From the NCBI GenBank assembly GCA_017534885.1, contig JAFXVR010000041.1, positions 1 through 45,795 on the forward strand: a stretch of DNA of 45,795 nucleotides. Reading direction: 5' to 3'. The notes beneath the pieces were generated by a model. That model saw only the letters and a list, made by a program, of their open reading frames with translations. It was not told where the DNA came from and made no database searches. Below, piece by piece: positions 39,120 to 45,795 of this stretch (within the stretch, counting starts at the first letter, position 1; each line of letters begins with the position of its first letter). Made by a program: the position numbers and the translations under genes. The DNA comes from Clostridia bacterium. GTDB lineage: Bacteria > Bacillota > Clostridia > Christensenellales > Aristaeellaceae.

Positions 39120-40160
39120 ATGTGTACCGCCAGAAGGCCACTTGCGCTGTTGATGATTGCGCTGATGCTCCTGTCTCCCGGGGGAACCATGTCAGAAACG
39201 ACGATCAATCAGTCAAGCGCAGGCCATGGCCAATTGATCTGTCAGGATGGAATTGTGTACCATCTGGAACACCATGCTACCCTGTTTGGGAAACACTCCT
39301 GCCTGTTCCGATATGAGAATCACAGTCCTTCCAGGGTGGCGTGGCTCCCGGATACCGTTGAGTTCAGCGGGATTTATCACAATGCTATCCTTCTGGATTC
39401 AGTCAAAACCAGTCTGTTAGAATTCAATCCTCTTGGGAGGCGTTTCCAGCTTTTTGATCCATCCACCCGCACATTTCAGGCGCTTCCTGATCCTCTCGAA
39501 GCGTTTCAGAATGCTCACGGGAAATGCATCATTCAAACCATAGATAACACGCTCTTTGTGAAAGATGACGCTCAGCTCTATTCCTATTCTCCTGATCAGG
39601 ATGCCCTGACATTAGTCCTGGACGCGATTGATTATGCTGCGTATTATCCGGATTCGATATATGTATCAGCATCCGAAAAGCATTACTATGTCTATGGAAC
39701 GGATGGCAATGTCCGGATCATTGAAGTGAATGAGAGATTCCCCAGCCCCTCTGTGAGGATGCCATATACAGATGATCTGTATTATTGTCTGAATCATGGA
39801 GGCGGTTTTGAGCTGCATCGGATGAACCTTATCAGCCACAGCGATGTCATGCTCGGTGAAGCAGATGCCTGCAAAGCGGAAGAGATGGTCATATCCATGG
39901 ATCACACAGGCGAGTATCTGTACTTTATGGTGAAGAATGATGCAGGAGGCTGTTCACTGAAACGTTTTGATCTCGGAAGTCAGCAGATAGATGCCTCGTT
40001 TGATTACCTCATCCGGGAGACTCAGAATGCAATGTACAGATATGCCAAAGAAATCCTTGTGACCGGCAGCGAATTATACATGGTTTTTGCACATAATCGC
40101 CTTAATTCCCGCGATACTTTCACATCATTCCTGGTGGATTCCTTTGCCTCCCCCGAATAA
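39120..40160 (+). CDS. Secreted protein, probable beta-propeller
   Basis: The protein has 346 residues. The frame extends to 39087 but the ribosome-binding site fits ATG 39120. A signal peptide (R-R-P-L-A-L-L-M-I-A-L-M-L-L-S-P-G-G, cleavage near M-S-E) is followed by repeated strand units of about 40 residues with D-x-x-x-x-Y patterns: Y-H-N-A-I-L-L-D, L-Y-S-Y-S-P-D-Q-D, Y-Y-V-Y-G-T-D-G-N-V, Y-L-Y-F-M-V-K. These resemble DUF5050/WD-like propellers of secreted Clostridia proteins. Codon and base use is clearly more AT-rich than in the flanking operons, like the 1-4510 cluster. Function unknown. Confidence 0.75.
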   Translation: MCTARRPLALLMIALMLLSPGGTMSETTINQSSAGHGQLICQDGIVYHLEHHATLFGKHSCLFRYENHSPSRVAWLPDTVEFSGIYHNAILLDSVKTSLLEFNPLGRRFQLFDPSTRTFQALPDPLEAFQNAHGKCIIQTIDNTLFVKDDAQLYSYSPDQDALTLVLDAIDYAAYYPDSIYVSASEKHYYVYGTDGNVRIIEVNERFPSPSVRMPYTDDLYYCLNHGGGFELHRMNLISHSDVMLGEADACKAEEMVISMDHTGEYLYFMVKNDAGGCSLKRFDLGSQQIDASFDYLIRETQNAMYRYAKEILVTGSELYMVFAHNRLNSRDTFTSFLVDSFASPE

Positions 40161-40170
40161 GCGCACCCAA

Positions 40171-40205
40171 AAGCTCCGGCAGGCCACCCCCCCCCGCCGG
40201 AGCTT
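40171..40205. terminator. Bidirectional terminator between convergent genes
   Basis: AAGCTCCGGC (40171-40180) pairs with GCCGGAGCTT (40196-40205); the loop includes a run of nine C. T-rich sequence follows on both strands. Confidence 0.75.
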
Positions 40206-40215
40206 GCTCTGTTTC

Positions 40216-40854
40216 TTATTCAGCGGCATACGCCCGGAACACCCAGATCAGGATCATATAACACACGGTTTTCGGCAGCATCAGCATGCCCAGCATCGGC
40301 ACAAGGCTTGCGGCCACGGCCACCGGCATATAGAAGAGGAAGGACAGGGTGATCAGCAGCCACACGAAGCGCAGGCGGCGGATCTCCCCGCGTTTGCGCC
40401 AGAACAGCCACACATCGATGCAGCCCAGCGCCACAAAGGGCACATTGCGGATGATTCCCCAGAGCACAGAGCTTTCATTCTGCAGCCAGCGGTTCTGCGG
40501 CATCAGGCAGAGGACAATCCGCACCGCGGTCAGCGCATAAACGGCGGCGCTCAGCCTGCGGTCTTCCTTTTCCCCGTAAACCCGCAGCCAGAGGCGGTAC
40601 AGCAGCAGGTAGAACACCGTCATGGTGACGCTCGTCACCAGCTTGCCGAAGCCCATCCAGGCGGTGAAATCCCCGCTGACGAAATAATTCAGCACCCGGG
40701 GAATCAGGTGGAAGGCGTCGCCGAGGCCGAGGGTCAGCACGGCCGCGCCCATCAGCTTCCCGACGGCGTCCCGGCGCTTCCGCAGAATCCAGACCCCCGT
40801 CGCGATGGCGAACACCAGATAGATGATGTCAAATGCGCTCTCTCCGTATTTCAT
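40216..40854 (-). CDS. Integral membrane protein, six or seven segments
   Basis: The protein has 212 residues, mostly hydrophobic: segments begin near I-I-Y-L-V-F-A-I-A-T-G-V-W, M-G-A-A-V-L-T-L-G, T-V-F-Y-L-L-L-Y-R-L-W, V-Y-A-L-T-A-V-R-I-V, F-V-A-L-G-C-I-D-V-W, L-L-I-T-L-S-F-L-F-Y and T-V-C-Y-M-I-L-I-W. G-L-G-D-A-F-H-L-I-P-R and R-R-L-R-F are conserved-looking polar points. I do not recognise a named family. GGAGGAG precedes the start, 6 bases after the CDF gene. It is the last gene of the OhrR-like operon. Confidence 0.8.
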   Translation of the reverse strand: MKYGESAFDIIYLVFAIATGVWILRKRRDAVGKLMGAAVLTLGLGDAFHLIPRVLNYFVSGDFTAWMGFGKLVTSVTMTVFYLLLYRLWLRVYGEKEDRRLSAAVYALTAVRIVLCLMPQNRWLQNESSVLWGIIRNVPFVALGCIDVWLFWRKRGEIRRLRFVWLLITLSFLFYMPVAVAASLVPMLGMLMLPKTVCYMILIWVFRAYAAE

Positions 40855-40860
40855 GACGGC

Positions 40861-42003
40861 TCACTCCTCCGCTGATTCCGGTTTCTCCTCGCTGAAGTCC
40901 GTATCCATCGCCACCTGAAGCTGGTAGTCCGGAAAGGCCTTCTGCACCTTCTCGCAGACTTCCCTGTAAACCTGGCGGCGGTCCTTCGCGTCAAAGCTGA
41001 CGACGACGTCAAAGCGGATTGTCTTTTCCGCCTTGTCCAGATAGAAGCCGTGGGTCTGAAGCACATGCGGGCTTTCCGCCGCAATCTGCGCGACCTTCTC
41101 CCGGGCGGCCGCCGCCTCGGGATCTTTTGTGTTGAACGAATACACGCCGATGGCCGTCAGGATCACATGGTGCTTCTGGACAACCTCAACCGTGACCTTC
41201 CGGATCAGCTTGTCCAGCGCATCGGCGGAAAGGGTGTCCGGAACCTCGATGTGCACAGAGCCGTGATAGGTGTCCGGCCCGTAGTTGTGGAGCACCAGGT
41301 CATAGGCTCCGCTGATTTCCGGATAGCTGCTGATGGTCTCCTTGATCTCCCTGGCCAGCTCCGCGTCCGCCCGCTCGCCGAGGATCTTGCTCAGCGTCTC
41401 CCCGAGCATCTCCAGGCCGGACTTGATGATCACCGCGGCGATCACCGCGCCGAGCCAGGTCTCCAGCGAAATGTGGAACAGCAGGAAGACCGCCGCCGCC
41501 ACCAGCGTGGACGCGGAGATCACCGCGTCCAGGGTGGCGTCCTCCCCGGAATTGACCAGGGAGTCAGAATGCACCTTCTCGCCGGTGTGTTTCACAAACC
41601 GCCCCAGGACGATCTTCACCACCACCGCCACGGCCACAATGATCAGCGCGGCGGCGGAATAATCCGGCGTGTCCGGATGAATGATCTTTTTGACGGACTC
41701 CACCAGGGCGGTCACGCCGGCATAGAGCACCAGCAGGGAGATCACCATGGCGCTCAGGTACTCAATCCGCCCATAGCCGAAGGGATGCTTCCTGTCCGGT
41801 TCCTTCCCGGCCAGCTTTGTCCCGACAATCGTGATGACCGAGCTGGCCGCGTCCGAGAGGTTGTTCACCGCATCCATCACAATCGCGATGGAATTAGCCG
41901 TCAGCCCCACAGCCGCCTTGAAGGCCGCCAAAAACACATTGGCCAAAATCCCGATGATGCTGGTGCGGATGATGACCCGATCCCGGTTTTCCTGCGCGTT
42001 CAT
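40861..42003 (-). CDS. Cation diffusion facilitator (CDF) metal exporter
   Basis: The protein has 380 residues: six membrane segments, then a cytoplasmic metal-binding domain with a second, extra C-terminal ferredoxin-like part (from about 285). Metal-site residues are in M-D-A-V-N-N-L-S-D (segment 2) and L-V-N-S-G-E-D-A-T-L-D-A (segment 5). H-P-F-G-Y-G-R-I-E is the diagnostic loop. Replacement of the usual H/D pairs by D and N favours Mn2+ or Fe2+ over Zn2+, though this cannot be decided by eye. Placement behind glutathione peroxidase and an OhrR-like sensor fits metal balance during oxidative stress. It starts 1 base after the peroxidase stop. Confidence 0.92.
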   Translation of the reverse strand: MNAQENRDRVIIRTSIIGILANVFLAAFKAAVGLTANSIAIVMDAVNNLSDAASSVITIVGTKLAGKEPDRKHPFGYGRIEYLSAMVISLLVLYAGVTALVESVKKIIHPDTPDYSAAALIIVAVAVVVKIVLGRFVKHTGEKVHSDSLVNSGEDATLDAVISASTLVAAAVFLLFHISLETWLGAVIAAVIIKSGLEMLGETLSKILGERADAELAREIKETISSYPEISGAYDLVLHNYGPDTYHGSVHIEVPDTLSADALDKLIRKVTVEVVQKHHVILTAIGVYSFNTKDPEAAAAREKVAQIAAESPHVLQTHGFYLDKAEKTIRFDVVVSFDAKDRRQVYREVCEKVQKAFPDYQLQVAMDTDFSEEKPESAEE

Positions 42004-42004
42004 C

Positions 42005-42556
42005 TCATTTCTCCAGTTCCGCGGCGACAGCGTCCCGCACTGTCTTCATGTCCTCTGTGGGCTCGAACCGGGCAACCACCTCTCCCTGGCGGTTCACCAG
42101 GAACTTGGTGAAATTCCACTTGATGTAAGCCTTGTCGCCAAAGGCCCTGTTGTTCATGTCGGCAAACTTCTGCAGCGCCGCGTTTTTGAGCCCCTTGCCG
42201 AAGCCCGCGAAAGGCTTCTCCCCGGCCAGGAAGGCGAAGAGCGGATCGGCGTCCTCCCCGTTGACGTTGATCTTCGCGAACTGCGGGAACTCCGTGCCGA
42301 ACTTCATCGTGCAGAACTGATGGATCTCGTCCTCAGAGCCGGGGGCCTGGTTGGCGAACTGGTTGCAGGGGAAGTCGAGAATCTCAAAGCCTTGATCCCG
42401 GAACTCCCTGTACATCGCTTCCAGCGGCTCATAATGGGGCGTGAAGCCGCAGCCCGTGGCCGTGTTGACAATCAGCAGCACCTTCCCGGCATACGCCTTC
42501 AGGCTGACCTCGTTTCCCTTCCTGTCCTTCACCGTGAAATCACTGATCGCAGCCAT
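42005..42556 (-). CDS. Glutathione peroxidase family protein (thiol peroxidase)
   Basis: The protein has 183 residues. The active site C36 is in N-T-A-T-G-C-G-F, Q70 is in C-N-Q-F-A-N-Q-A-P-G, and W147-N148 are in K-W-N-F-T-K-F, completing the tetrad. C82 (Q-F-C-T-M-K-F) is the likely resolving Cys, so the enzyme probably uses thioredoxin rather than glutathione. It reduces hydrogen or organic peroxides in the cytoplasm. The ATG overlaps the end of the OhrR-like gene by 17 bases, so the two are coupled. Confidence 0.95.
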   Translation of the reverse strand: MAAISDFTVKDRKGNEVSLKAYAGKVLLIVNTATGCGFTPHYEPLEAMYREFRDQGFEILDFPCNQFANQAPGSEDEIHQFCTMKFGTEFPQFAKINVNGEDADPLFAFLAGEKPFAGFGKGLKNAALQKFADMNNRAFGDKAYIKWNFTKFLVNRQGEVVARFEPTEDMKTVRDAVAAELEK

Positions 42557-43025
42557 TTTCGTTTCCTCCTAACACCTTTCTTTGTTCCATATGCTCCAGC
42601 GCCTTGTATGTCAGCGCATACAGCGCGCCGAATTCCTCCATGGTCAGACCCATGCACTCCGCGATGGCCGGCGGGATGGCCACGGCGTTTTCCTTCAGCG
42701 CCCTGCCCTTGTCCGTCAGCGTCAGCGTCAGCAGCCGCTCGTCGGCTGCCGCCCGCTCCCGCGTCAGGTACCCGGCCTGATCCAGCCGCTTCAGCACCGG
42801 CGTCAGCGTGCCGTAGTCCAGGTGGAGGCACCCGGCCAGCTCCCTCGAGGAGACGGTCTCCCGCTCCCACAGCACCATCATCACGATGTACTGGGTGTAG
42901 GTGAGGTTCAGCTCCTTCAGGTACGGCCCATACTGGCGCACCAGTTCCTTGGCGCAGGCGTACAGGGGGAAGCACACCTGGTTTTCCAGCCTCAGCGCCT
43001 CATAGCGCCCCTGATCAGCTTCCAT
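42540..43025 (-). CDS. MarR-family regulator, OhrR-like peroxide sensor
   Basis: The protein has 161 residues from ATG 43025; the extension to 43076 would run through the operator. The winged helix has S-S-R-E-L-A-G-C-L-H-L-D-Y-G-T-L-T-P-V-L-K-R-L. The N-terminal L-E-N-Q-V-C18-F-P-L-Y matches the peroxide-reactive Cys of OhrR (Cys15 in Bacillus). It should repress this operon until organic peroxide oxidises C18. The downstream glutathione peroxidase is an apt target; OhrR more often controls Ohr. A palindromic operator lies just after the -10. Confidence 0.92.
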   Translation of the reverse strand: MEADQGRYEALRLENQVCFPLYACAKELVRQYGPYLKELNLTYTQYIVMMVLWERETVSSRELAGCLHLDYGTLTPVLKRLDQAGYLTRERAAADERLLTLTLTDKGRALKENAVAIPPAIAECMGLTMEEFGALYALTYKALEHMEQRKVLGGNENGCDQ

Positions 43026-43053
43026 GCCGTCCCCGCCTCCTCTCAAATCGCTT

Positions 43054-43077
43054 TTGCACAATTTGCTTGTGCACAAT
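43054..43077. promoter_or_regulatory. Operator of the OhrR-like regulator
   Basis: TGCACAAT occurs twice (43055-43062 and 43070-43077, period 15), and TTGTGCACAA (43067-43076) is a perfect palindrome. The site begins directly after the -10, where binding would block transcription initiation. Confidence 0.65.
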
Positions 43078-43078
43078 C

Positions 43079-43107
43079 ATTATAGCCGGAACGGGCGGGT
43101 TTGTCAA
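43079..43107 (-). promoter_or_regulatory. Promoter of the OhrR-like operon
   Basis: On the minus strand, TTGACA (43102-43107) and TATAAT (43079-43084) are separated by 17 bases: fully consensus. Confidence 0.85.
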
Positions 43108-43160
43108 GGGAGAAAATGTGATTTTTGCCGGTCCGGCCCGGTTTTCCCGTGAGAACACGC

Positions 43161-43189
43161 TTGTCATTCGCGGCGTGATCCTGTATAAT
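43161..43189 (+). promoter_or_regulatory. Promoter of the secreted alpha/beta hydrolase
   Basis: TTGTCA (43161-43166), 17-base spacer, TATAAT (43184-43189). It fires away from the OhrR-like operon; AAAGGAG at 43244-43250 precedes the start. Confidence 0.78.
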
Positions 43190-43258
43190 ACGAGTGACAG
43201 CCATAGCCGTTCCCCTGAAGAATTGAACAGACCGACCAAAAGGAAAGGAGATCGTCTC

Positions 43259-44137
43259 ATGAAGACCCTGACCGCAATCCTGCTGACCCTCTGCCTGCTG
43301 CTGCCCTGCATCGCCCTGGCCGACGAAGCCCCCGGCTTCACCGAGGAGATCATCACCATCGCGGGAGAGAACTACGACATTCCCGCCACCGTCTGCCTGC
43401 CCGCGGGCGAAGGCCCCTTCCCGGCGGTGGTCATGCTCCACGGCACCGGCTCCACCCGAGATGAGGCGGGCAACGGCTATGCCTATGCCGCGCCTGTGCT
43501 GGCCGAGAAATACGGCATCGCCACCATCCGCATCGACTTCCCCGGCAACGGCGACAGCACGGCGGATTACATGCTCTACACCTTCCGCTCCGCCGTGGCC
43601 GACGCCAAGGCCGCCGCGGAATACATGGCCGCCCTTGATGTGATCGACGGCGACCGCATCGGCGTGATGGGCTGGAGCCAGGGCGGCACCGACGCGCTGC
43701 TGGCCTGCGCCTGGGAGCCCGATACCTTCAAGTCCCTCGTGACCTGGGCCGGCGCGCCGGACATGATGCTGGACGGCTTCTTCTCCCAGGAGGACTACGA
43801 GGAGGCCAAGGCCAACGGCTTCTTCGTGATGGAATTCGACTGGCGCGAGAACCTGAACGTGAGCCTTGACTGGTGCAATGACGTGGCCAACACCGACGTG
43901 CTGGCCGAGTTCAGCCGCGGCTACACCGGGCCGGTGCTGGCCATTGCCGGCCTGTCCGATGACACGGTGGATCCCGAATGGAGCAGCAAAATCGCCGCCG
44001 CCAGCGCAAACGAGGCCTCCGGCACCTTCTTCATCGAGGGCATGGATCACACCTTCAACGTGTTCACCGGCGACCTGACCGCCCTGTACGCCGCCATCGA
44101 CGCCACGGGTGAATTCTTCGCAAAGACCCTGCGCTGA
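43259..44137 (+). CDS. Secreted alpha/beta-hydrolase (serine esterase or dienelactone-hydrolase-like)
   Basis: The protein has 292 residues from ATG 43259; the open frame to 43067 crosses the promoter and is rejected. A signal peptide M-K-T-L-T-A-I-L-L-T-L-C-L-L-L-P...A-L-A is cleaved near D-E. The oxyanion motif is H-G-T-G (61-64), the nucleophile elbow is G-W-S140-Q-G-G, the acid is likely D234 (G-L-S-D-D-T-V), and the base is H264 (G-M-D-H-T-F). The triad is complete, so the enzyme should be active outside the cell, perhaps as a carbohydrate or xenobiotic esterase. The next gene follows after about 30 bases and also encodes a secreted protein. Confidence 0.9.
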   Translation: MKTLTAILLTLCLLLPCIALADEAPGFTEEIITIAGENYDIPATVCLPAGEGPFPAVVMLHGTGSTRDEAGNGYAYAAPVLAEKYGIATIRIDFPGNGDSTADYMLYTFRSAVADAKAAAEYMAALDVIDGDRIGVMGWSQGGTDALLACAWEPDTFKSLVTWAGAPDMMLDGFFSQEDYEEAKANGFFVMEFDWRENLNVSLDWCNDVANTDVLAEFSRGYTGPVLAIAGLSDDTVDPEWSSKIAAASANEASGTFFIEGMDHTFNVFTGDLTALYAAIDATGEFFAKTLR

Positions 44138-44166
44138 GTGCCGGAAGCTGGAAGGAGGGATTCAGG

Positions 44167-45507
44167 ATGAAGCAAAGATGGCTGGCACTGCTGCTCGCGC
44201 TGACGCTGCTCCTGACGCTGCCGGCGCTGGCGGACAGCGACTGGGCCTGCCCGAACTGCGGACAGACCGGGAACACCGGCAACTTCTGCTCCAACTGCGG
44301 CACGGCCCGGCCGAACGCCGCCTGGACCTGTCCGAGCTGCGGGCTGACCGGGAATGCCGGCAACTTCTGCTCCAACTGCGGCGCACCCCGGCCGGACGCG
44401 AACAGCAATTCCGATGAAACCCAGACGCCGGCATACACCGTGAACGAAAACCTGGAGCAGATACCCGGAGAGACGCAGCGGGTGAAGGTAATTGTCGCCC
44501 ATGTGGACGCCTCCAGCTTCATCGCCAACAAGGCGGATGCGAACCGCTGGCGGCCGGAGAACGCGGTGGACGGCAACGAGACCACCTGTTGGCAGTTTTC
44601 CGCCAAGAAAGGCCTCAAAAACAAGTCCTGGATCGATCTGACCTTTAATTCCCCCCAGACGGTGGATGAAATCTGGTTCAAGAACGGTTTCTGGGCGGTG
44701 AACGACAAGGGCAAGGATCAGTACGTGCTCAACGCCCGGCCCAAGGAAATGTACGTGACGCTGTACACCGCTTCCGGCGGGTCGGAGACCATGAACCTCA
44801 CCCTGAAGGACGAGTCCCGCAACGGCTGGCAGCGCTTCTCCCTTGGACACCACGAGAACGTCCGCAGCATGCGGGTCGCGGTATACTCGATCTACAAGGG
44901 CAGCGCCTTCCCCAACGATGTCTGCCTGTCCGAGGTGCTGCCGGTGCAGATCGCTCCGGCGGAGATCGCCCGGCCCGCCCAAGCCGAGCAGACCGCGGTC
45001 GTCTACGAGAGCCGGCCGGACATCACCGGGTGCAATTTGCTGATGAAACTGGCGACCCGCTCCGGCCCCGGCACCGAGTACGCCGAGCCCGGAACCTTCT
45101 TCGGCAGCAACTGGCAGAATCAGACCGTCAAGGTGCTGAGAAAGAGCTTCGACGGCAGCGTCTGGTGGGTGCAGGTGGACTTCCGCAACGGCGGCAAGAA
45201 CAGCTACCGGGTCTGGACCGGCGCCAAGCGCGTGGACGTCGACCTGAACCGGGTGCAGGAGGATCGGCGCATCTGCGACTGCGACATCTACCCCACCTCG
45301 GACACCTGGTACGGCCCGGGCGGGAACTACGCGAAGGCGAAGATCAAGATCACCCGGTACGCGGTGGGCACCATCTACCAGATCGACAACGGCTACGTGG
45401 ACGTGCTGTACTGGTACGAGGACGACGGCTACGACGGCAACCACCGGATCTGGCTGCCGCAGAGCGCGGTCTTCAACCTGTATTACGGCGATTACTCGGG
45501 AGAATAA
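44167..45507 (+). CDS. Secreted double-zinc-ribbon protein with discoidin-like glycan-binding domain and SH3-like C-terminus
   Basis: The protein has 446 residues. After the signal peptide (M-K-Q-R-W-L-A-L-L-L-A-L-T-L-L-L...A-L-A) come two C-x2-C...C-x2-C ribbons: C28, C31, C41, C44 and C55, C58, C68, C71. Residues about 105-260 have the discoidin-like pattern of 'NADase-type glycan-binding' domains (P-E-N-A-V-D-G-N-E-T-T-C-W-Q-F, then W-F-K-N-G-F-W). The C-terminal 170 residues are SH3-like (L-A-T-R-S-G-P-G-T-E-Y-A, then a second repeat with T-W-Y-G-P-G-G-N-Y-A). Zinc ribbons are usually cytoplasmic; a secreted one is uncommon. The layout suggests binding to cell-wall or host glycans. Confidence 0.88.
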   Translation: MKQRWLALLLALTLLLTLPALADSDWACPNCGQTGNTGNFCSNCGTARPNAAWTCPSCGLTGNAGNFCSNCGAPRPDANSNSDETQTPAYTVNENLEQIPGETQRVKVIVAHVDASSFIANKADANRWRPENAVDGNETTCWQFSAKKGLKNKSWIDLTFNSPQTVDEIWFKNGFWAVNDKGKDQYVLNARPKEMYVTLYTASGGSETMNLTLKDESRNGWQRFSLGHHENVRSMRVAVYSIYKGSAFPNDVCLSEVLPVQIAPAEIARPAQAEQTAVVYESRPDITGCNLLMKLATRSGPGTEYAEPGTFFGSNWQNQTVKVLRKSFDGSVWWVQVDFRNGGKNSYRVWTGAKRVDVDLNRVQEDRRICDCDIYPTSDTWYGPGGNYAKAKIKITRYAVGTIYQIDNGYVDVLYWYEDDGYDGNHRIWLPQSAVFNLYYGDYSGE

Positions 45508-45533
45508 TCCAGCGCGCTGAACCCTCTTCAAAA

Positions 45534-45560
45534 GGGGCGCCGGGGAAACTCGGCGCCTCT
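45534..45560 (+). terminator. Weak terminator-like hairpin after the zinc-ribbon gene
   Basis: GGCGCCG (45536-45542) pairs with CGGCGCC (45551-45557) around an 8-base loop, followed by TCTTG. The remainder of the 45508-45753 gap contains a 7-bp inverted repeat (GGCCTGA-C-TCAGGCC) and no gene. Confidence 0.45.
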
Positions 45561-45686
45561 TGCCGTGTATGATCCCGCACACCCGTCCAGGCCTGACTCA
45601 GGCCAGCTTCATCCCCTCAGGCGGATCAGAGCGCCCGGAGCCCGTCAAAGCTGCCGGCAAGTTGTAAAATGAAATGACGCAAAAAG

Positions 45687-45715
45687 TTCCATCCAGGAAC
45701 CGAAACAGTTATACT
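45687..45715 (+). promoter_or_regulatory. Possible promoter of the gene at the right edge
   Basis: TTCCAT (weak -35, 45687-45692), 17-base spacer, TATACT (45710-45715). The -35 lies in a GTTCC...GGAAC inverted repeat. Confidence 0.35.
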
Positions 45716-45753
45716 AAGGGTTGCGGCACCAAAGATAACTGGAGGGATCAAGG

Positions 45754-45795
45754 ATGGAACAGAAGGAGTATACCACAAAGAAGCGGACATGGGAA
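45754..45795 (+). CDS. First 14 codons of a gene cut by the window edge, possibly an IS30-like transposase
   Basis: ATG at 45754 after GGAGGG (45741-45746). The visible peptide is M-E-Q-K-E-Y-T-T-K-K-R-T-W-E. Basic starts ending in R-x-W or R-T-W occur in IS30-family transposases before their L-T-x-x-E-R-Y-x-I-E helix, and the base composition just upstream turns AT-rich. The evidence is too short to be sure; it could be any small protein. Confidence 0.3.
   Translation, partial: MEQKEYTTKKRTWE

Noticed and set aside
43026..43258. Longer N-terminus of the alpha/beta hydrolase
   Set aside because: It would cross both its own promoter and the OhrR operator; the signal peptide begins at 43259.
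44047..45582. 511-codon minus-strand open frame
   Set aside because: Opposite the signal-peptide-bearing zinc-ribbon gene; repetitive Val/Gly composition typical of shadow frames.
1..45795. tRNA, rRNA genes or known riboswitches
   Set aside because: None recognised on either strand; covariance-model searches would be needed to exclude small ones.

Overview
The window looks like a chromosomal segment of an anaerobic, gut- or rumen-type Clostridia bacterium. Base composition is GC-rich over most of the segment. Promoters follow the TTGACA-17-TATAAT pattern and ribosome-binding sites are strong (AAGGAGG). Carbohydrate ABC importers are of the LplB/LplC type and have no ATPase gene beside them. 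There are many small secreted proteins with signal peptides of the type MKKLLSLALALMMLLS...ALA, and BspA-like leucine-rich and WG-repeat proteins. Together these suggest the Christensenellales/Aristaeellaceae neighbourhood, but that placement is an inference from style. No rRNA, tRNA or CRISPR array was seen.

Region 1 (1-4510) is a same-strand cluster of poorly known genes of lower GC: a lipocalin-like protein, two SF0329-like paralogs, a BspA-type LRR protein, a WG-repeat protein and a short membrane-anchored protein. Three decayed gene tails encoding D-x-x-G-x-V-V-W-E-E-like peptides lie between them and supply ribosome-binding sites. Region 2 (4549-7247) has a DUF234-type ATPase/nuclease-like gene behind an elaborate inverted-repeat promoter, then a GNAT acetyltransferase fused to a Cys-containing domain.

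Region 3 (7283-16811) is the most coherent unit: one long operon encoding a sugar-type ABC importer (two permeases and a binding protein), two different ADP-ribosylglycohydrolase-family enzymes, a ribokinase-like PfkB kinase, an AtuA-like (DUF1446) protein and a DUF4387 protein. It reads like uptake and breakdown of a ribosylated or otherwise glycosylated small molecule, a pathway I cannot name. Region 4 (16830-23943) holds a TetR regulator with an unknown 519-residue protein, and a second ABC importer operon divergent from an AraC regulator whose promoter carries three helically phased direct repeats.

Region 5 (23958-30683) contains an XRE/S24 repressor with a self-operator, a cytidylate-kinase-like gene, a GH105 pectin-type hydrolase, a HAD phosphatase, a pseudouridine synthase, an MnmM-like tRNA methyltransferase and a NUDIX hydrolase. 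Region 6 (30686-38753) contains a flavodoxin, a MATE pump, a FeoA-FeoB fusion with its Cys-rich partner, a fusion of a 2H phosphoesterase with a low-molecular-weight phosphatase, an SDR and MTA/SAH nucleosidase. Region 7 (38793-45795) holds a secreted propeller-like protein, an OhrR-like regulator operon (glutathione peroxidase, CDF metal exporter, membrane protein), a secreted alpha/beta hydrolase, a secreted double-zinc-ribbon/glycan-binding protein, and the first codons of a possible transposase at the right edge.

Two copies of a dispersed element with a perfect 26-bp palindrome (28653-28735 and 38793-38874) share flanks but have different, fully compensated stem sequences. The items most worth following up are the Region 3 operon, the 2H-phosphatase fusion and this palindromic repeat family.
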